Part shown: piece after piece, positions 21,635 through 24,675 of the stretch
Layout: each line of letters opens with the position of its first letter
How positions within the stretch are numbered: the stretch's first letter is position 1
Source: an uncultured Lachnospiraceae bacterium
Lineage (GTDB): Bacteria > Bacillota > Clostridia > Lachnospirales > Lachnospiraceae
Direction: 5' to 3'
Length of the DNA stretch: 24,675 nt
Assembly: GCA_949076555.1 (NCBI GenBank)
Contig: CARUOB010000049.1
Span: 1-24,675 of the forward strand
Notes under the pieces: generated by a model
What the model was told of the DNA's origin: nothing
Databases searched by the model: none
What the model saw: only the letters and a program-made list of their open reading frames with translations
Translations under genes and position numbers: made by a program

Positions 21635-22561
21635 TCAGACAACGAACGCCTGCCAGATCATAATTCCCAGAAAGACAAGGCAGTACAGCATCATTCCCGC
21701 ATTCAGGATTACGGTCTTGAAACGCTGTCCCTTTTCTATGACAATTTCACCCGGCTTTACTGTCATGGCGCGGCGCTTCACGATGAGAAGTATGATGCCA
21801 GCGATTACCATGGCGAAGACGCACAGGGAGTAGACGGTAGAGATGATGACGGTAGAGGGCTTCATCGGATCAAGTTTAAAGAGCATACCGCCCAGAACGG
21901 TTCCGAAGAAGTTTACGATCATATGCAGCAGGATCGTATATTTGATATTGCCTGTCTTCACGTAGATAAAGGCGAGAAAGCAGCCTAAAAAGGATGCGTA
22001 AAAAAACTGGTTAAAGTTCATGTGGAACAGGCCGAAGATCAGGCCGGAGAGCACGATCGTGCAGCCCTCTCCATATTTGACAACCTTATCGCAGAGCAGC
22101 TTGCGGAACAGAATTTCCTCAAAAACAGGGGCGCACAGTACCGTGAAGATGGCGGTAACCCAGATGGAGCCGCCAGAAACTACGTTCAGGAGTGCATTTT
22201 GTACCGGGGAACCTTTGAGCACACTGATACCTGCGGTGAGCCCGAGACCGATTAGGTTACCGATGATCAAAAGACCGTAGCAGATCAGAAAGGAAACGAT
22301 AAGCTGTCCTGCGCTCATGTGATGTTTTTCGATGGAGGGCACCTCCTTATTCCGCATCAGAACAAAGGAAATCGGATATCCCAGCACGAAAAGAGGCGTC
22401 ATGGTCACAGCAAACAGGATGTCGACATTTTCCTGCCATTTGGGAAAAAGCGTGAGGGCAAAGGTTTGCACGCCGAGCTGCAGGATGATGATGAGAGCGG
22501 TGCTGATGAGCATCCGGAAGCCGATTTTTGAAAAGTCCTTTTTGTATGCGTTTGTGTTCAT
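21635..22561 (-). CDS. CPBP-family intramembrane protease (second copy)
   Basis: A 308-aa polytopic membrane protein of the same family as the gene at 17068 but not closely similar. Motif 1 is APVFEEILFRKLL (Glu148, Glu149, Arg153). Motif 2 is FGLFHMNFNQ (His180), and the third conserved region is HMIVNFFG (His213, Asn217). About eight hydrophobic segments are visible. The ATG at 22561 has AAGGAGG 9 bases upstream on the minus strand. It lies downstream of the XRE/DUF6773-like pair on the same strand, 93 bases away, and may be co-transcribed. The substrate is unknown. Confidence 0.92.
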   Translation of the reverse strand: MNTNAYKKDFSKIGFRMLISTALIIILQLGVQTFALTLFPKWQENVDILFAVTMTPLFVLGYPISFVLMRNKEVPSIEKHHMSAGQLIVSFLICYGLLIIGNLIGLGLTAGISVLKGSPVQNALLNVVSGGSIWVTAIFTVLCAPVFEEILFRKLLCDKVVKYGEGCTIVLSGLIFGLFHMNFNQFFYASFLGCFLAFIYVKTGNIKYTILLHMIVNFFGTVLGGMLFKLDPMKPSTVIISTVYSLCVFAMVIAGIILLIVKRRAMTVKPGEIVIEKGQRFKTVILNAGMMLYCLVFLGIMIWQAFVV

Positions 22562-22654
22562 TTGTTTGTTCCTCCTTTATCTTTACTATTTCATTTTATG
22601 AGTCGGTTTGGCGAGGCGTCTTTTGTCTCATTCAAAGAGTACGTGTTTTTCCGC

Positions 22655-23137
22655 TCAGTTTTCGATGTCATCGTTTTCTTCTTCCAGATGTTTTCTTCTC
22701 CGTCGGTAAAGAGCGGAACAAAGGGTCAGAGCGACCGAAACCGCTACGCTGAGCATAAGGAAGTATGCGATAAAGACAGACAATGCAGTGGATACGCTCT
22801 GGAAATTGCGGTAGGAGAGGATCGCATTGAACAGGGCTGTTACCGTTGCGGCAATCAGGCTTAATCCAATGTTGACTGAAGGAGTCGCCTTCAGGTGTCT
22901 GTCCCAGATGCCGTTGCGCAGGCAGCTGCCGATCAGATACAGCCCCATACACAGGAACACAATAAATTCACCCAAGAACATATCTCCCGCGGAGTTTACA
23001 CCATACAGAAATGCCTGTACTGCTATGGCGGCAGCCAGCCCGATAAATCCGATCCAGAAGCCTCTGCTCTCCGCTTTTAAAAGCTGCAATTCCTGCATTT
23101 CATCCAGATTGTTTTTCTTGTTAAACCACTTCATCAT
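22655..23137 (-). CDS. Small four-helix membrane protein (DUF6773-like)
   Basis: A 160-aa protein starting with two ATGs; the first, at 23137, has GGGAGGA on the minus strand (23142-23148). The cytoplasmic N-terminus contains NNLDEMQELQLLKAES, a pattern I associate with DUF6773. Four hydrophobic segments follow (about 27-47, 55-75, 90-112 and 120-145), and then a basic RRRRKH and an acidic tail. It overlaps the end of the upstream XRE gene by 17 bases. Small XRE regulator plus membrane protein pairs like this are common in Firmicutes, and the membrane protein may be the regulated output or the signal input. No enzyme motif is seen. Confidence 0.85.
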   Translation of the reverse strand: MMKWFNKKNNLDEMQELQLLKAESRGFWIGFIGLAAAIAVQAFLYGVNSAGDMFLGEFIVFLCMGLYLIGSCLRNGIWDRHLKATPSVNIGLSLIAATVTALFNAILSYRNFQSVSTALSVFIAYFLMLSVAVSVALTLCSALYRRRRKHLEEENDDIEN

Positions 23138-23333
23138 CGTTTTCCTCCCAGAATAAATCATTTAATGTTTTGCCAAGTTCTCTGCAGATCTGAATGCACA
23201 GATTTAAGGTCGGGTTATAATCACCGGATTCTACCATACCGATGGTCTGCCTGGTGACGCCGACCCGTTTCGCCAGCTCGGTCTGGGACATGTCTTTTTC
23301 CATGCGGGCAAGTTTCAGTCTCAGATTTTTCAT
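23121..23333 (-). CDS. Small XRE-family transcriptional regulator
   Basis: A 70-aa stand-alone helix-turn-helix protein (MKNLRLKLARMEKDMSQTEL, then AKRVGVTRQTIGMVESGDYN), a compact repressor type. It starts at ATG 23333; the frame is open 40 codons further upstream, but that part runs into the MITE-like element and is discounted. AAAGGAGG (23347-23354 on the minus strand) is 13 bases away, a long spacing. Its end overlaps the DUF6773-like gene by 17 bases, so the two are one operon. A minus-strand promoter is seen beyond the MITE-like element, which therefore lies in the leader. Confidence 0.9.
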   Translation of the reverse strand: MKNLRLKLARMEKDMSQTELAKRVGVTRQTIGMVESGDYNPTLNLCIQICRELGKTLNDLFWEENDDEVV

Positions 23334-23368
23334 AAATAGATATCTGCCTCCTTTCTTGGCGTTTCTAC

Positions 23369-23508
23369 GTGACAGTTCAGCCTTCGGCTTCCCTGCCGCG
23401 TCTGATGCACACAAAATGCTCCAAAGTCGCATTTTGGCGCTTGCACAACTCACAAAATCGCATACAGAGCGATTTTACTCGCACAATAGTGCACGGCTGA
23501 ACTGTTGC
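23369..23508. mobile_element. MITE-like element in the XRE operon leader
   Basis: A 140-bp non-coding element. Its ends GTGACAGTTCAGCC (23369-23382) and GGCTGAACTGTTGC (23495-23508) are inverted repeats matching at 12 of 14 bases. It is flanked by GTTTCTAC (23361-23368) and GTTTCTGC (23509-23516), an 8-base direct repeat with one mismatch, as expected of a target-site duplication. Inside are two perfect 8-bp hairpins: CAAAATGC / GCATTTTG (23412-23436) and AAAATCGC / GCGATTTT (23454-23476). A related palindrome occurs at 18651-18681. There is no transposase, so movement would need an enzyme from elsewhere. Confidence 0.7.
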
Positions 23509-23546
23509 GTTTCTGCATACAGGAATGTCGGCTGTCTGTCATTCAC

Positions 23547-23575
23547 AGGTTAACATGATGGGCAGGAAATGTCAA
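23547..23575 (-). promoter_or_regulatory. Promoter for the XRE/DUF6773-like operon
   Basis: On the minus strand, TTGACA (23570-23575, perfect -35) is followed by a 17-base spacer and TAACCT (23547-23552). Transcription would start near 23540 and run through the whole MITE-like element before the XRE gene. Confidence 0.6.
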
Positions 23576-23626
23576 CTATATATTACACAAGAAAAATATA
23601 TTTTGCTTATGCATGATAAATATAAC

Positions 23627-24625
23627 TTAGAGGAAGTAGGACAATGTACCGCGTTCCGGCTCTTGATGCAGCACCTTATGCGTCCGGTAGTACGTGGGTG
23701 TGCAGCCGAGAAACTTTTTAAAGAGTTTATTATAGTAGCTGGTATTGTTGAAACCAACGGATAGTGCAAGATCCGCGATGGAACTGAAACTCTGTTCGGG
23801 GTCCATCAGCTTTTTGGTGGATTCATAAATCCGGTATTTCATCAGATATTCAAAGGGACTCATCTGCAAGGTCCGCGAAAAACAGCGGCAGCACTCGCTT
23901 TTGCTCACGTGGATGCTGTCGGCAATTTCCTGTAAAGTCAGAGGTTGTGCGTGATGCGTCCGGATATAAAGCATGGCTTCCTTGACGCGCTGTTCATCCT
24001 GCGGTATGCGTGGGGGAGCGGTGCTTTCTGGCTGCGGGAGCTGGCGCAGCAGCTCGGCCCAAAAATGACACAGATAGCCCTTGGTGGCGATTTCATAGCC
24101 GAATTGTCTGGTCATGTTGACCTCGATTACTTCGGTTAGATTTTGCAGGATGCGCTTATGCCAGGGCGCACTCTCATCCAAAAAAAAGACTTTAAACAGC
24201 TGGTAGTTCTGCATTGGCAGTAGATACTGGGCTTGCAGATAGTTGCTTTTATGCCCGAAAATGTAATCCGGGTGAAAGACAAGGGAATGAAAGGTGCACT
24301 GTTTTTTGTCTTGTGCGTGAATACAGTGCATGACATTCTGGTTTATGATAAGTCCCTGTCCAGGGCTGATTTGGTACGTGTCGTCGTCGGTGGAAACTTC
24401 CGCGACGCCCTGATCCACGATGAGAATTTCCATCTCTTCGTGCCAGTGCCAGCGAATCCAGTTCAGGTAAGATTTGTGAAGATCCAGATAACGGGCGTTG
24501 ACCGGATAGTCCAGTGTGCCGTAATCCTTTCTTTCATAGAGATTGTCATAGGTTTCCAGAGAATCCTGCTCTGGGGGCTTTGTAACGGCAGTATTTTCAG
24601 GGGTAATCGTATGTATGGGATTCAT
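23627..24625 (-). CDS. AraC-family transcriptional regulator with cupin sensor domain
   Basis: A 332-aa regulator. ATG 24625 (MNPIHTITP) is preferred because GGAG lies 6-7 bases upstream; an ATG four codons earlier overlaps that site. The N-terminal part (about 45-150) is a cupin-like ligand domain (WHWHEEMEILIVDQGVAEV and ISPGQGLIINQNVMHCI), typical of sugar-responsive AraC proteins. The C-terminal part (about 225-325) has both helix-turn-helix motifs, LTLQEIADSIHVSKSECCRC and SSIADLALSVGFNNTSYYNK, ending in GCTPTYYR. The effector is probably a sugar or glycoside by family habit; no catabolic gene is in view, and the target may lie beyond the right edge. Its own promoter region is cut by the window end. 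No terminator is seen after its stop. Confidence 0.93.
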   Translation of the reverse strand: MNPIHTITPENTAVTKPPEQDSLETYDNLYERKDYGTLDYPVNARYLDLHKSYLNWIRWHWHEEMEILIVDQGVAEVSTDDDTYQISPGQGLIINQNVMHCIHAQDKKQCTFHSLVFHPDYIFGHKSNYLQAQYLLPMQNYQLFKVFFLDESAPWHKRILQNLTEVIEVNMTRQFGYEIATKGYLCHFWAELLRQLPQPESTAPPRIPQDEQRVKEAMLYIRTHHAQPLTLQEIADSIHVSKSECCRCFSRTLQMSPFEYLMKYRIYESTKKLMDPEQSFSSIADLALSVGFNNTSYYNKLFKKFLGCTPTYYRTHKVLHQEPERGTLSYFL

Positions 24626-24675
24626 AGTTTTCTCCATTTCTGCGCTGCTTTTTGCGCATATCGAGTTTGTGGCAA

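Overview
The window looks like a chromosomal segment of a Gram-positive anaerobe of the class Clostridia, most likely a Lachnospiraceae gut bacterium. This is inferred from the gene order rho - rpmE - DUF1385 - prmC - prfA, strong GGAGG-type ribosome binding sites, low-GC sigma-A-type promoters, and several protein families I associate with Lachnospiraceae (DUF4364, DUF5722-like, DUF6773-like, CPBP proteases). Base composition is moderate, with a visibly AT-richer patch at about 12.1-13.4 kb. No rRNA, tRNA, CRISPR array, transposase or phage gene was seen.

Layout. Positions 1-2330 hold the end of an OmpR-family response regulator, its histidine kinase and a membrane-anchored NodB-type polysaccharide deacetylase: an envelope-sensing and cell-wall group. 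A large membrane-anchored glycoside-hydrolase-like protein (DUF5722-like) follows at 2481-4487. On the minus strand lie a malic enzyme and a DUF4364 winged-helix protein (6233 to 4530). From 6551 to 12017 comes the information-processing cluster: rho, rpmE (with its own promoter, structured leader and terminator), a DUF1385 membrane protein, prmC and prfA. PrmC methylates the GGQ glutamine of the release factor encoded next to it. A 430-bp GC-rich block of repeats and palindromes separates DUF1385 from prmC.

The segment 12.1-14.8 kb is accessory in character. It has a two-gene unit (77-aa protein plus a retropepsin-like DTG protein, overlapping by ATGA) and then a three-part hemerythrin / CheX-like / receiver protein. 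From 14.9 to 18.5 kb come an XRE membrane regulator, a three-S1-domain RNA-binding protein, a decayed HAD-phosphatase remnant that also forms a terminator-like hairpin, a CPBP protease and a nicotinamidase-like cysteine hydrolase. From 18.5 to 21.6 kb come short tandem repeats, an AAA/DUF4143 ATPase, endonuclease III (nth), and a 22-codon ORF coupled to an unknown 256-aa protein. The last part is on the minus strand: an AraC regulator, then an XRE regulator / DUF6773-like membrane protein pair whose 5' leader carries a MITE-like element, then a second CPBP protease.

The most interesting points are hidden between the genes: a MITE-like element with terminal inverted repeats and imperfect 8-bp flanking direct repeats (23361-23516) plus a small relative at 18651-18681; the HAD pseudogene (16763-16921); a tandem duplication of the prfA 3' end; and the repeat/palindrome block at 9447-9876. 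At protein level, the hemerythrin-receiver fusion and the DTG-protease pair are the best candidates for little-described systems. All family assignments come from reading motifs by eye; no database search was run.
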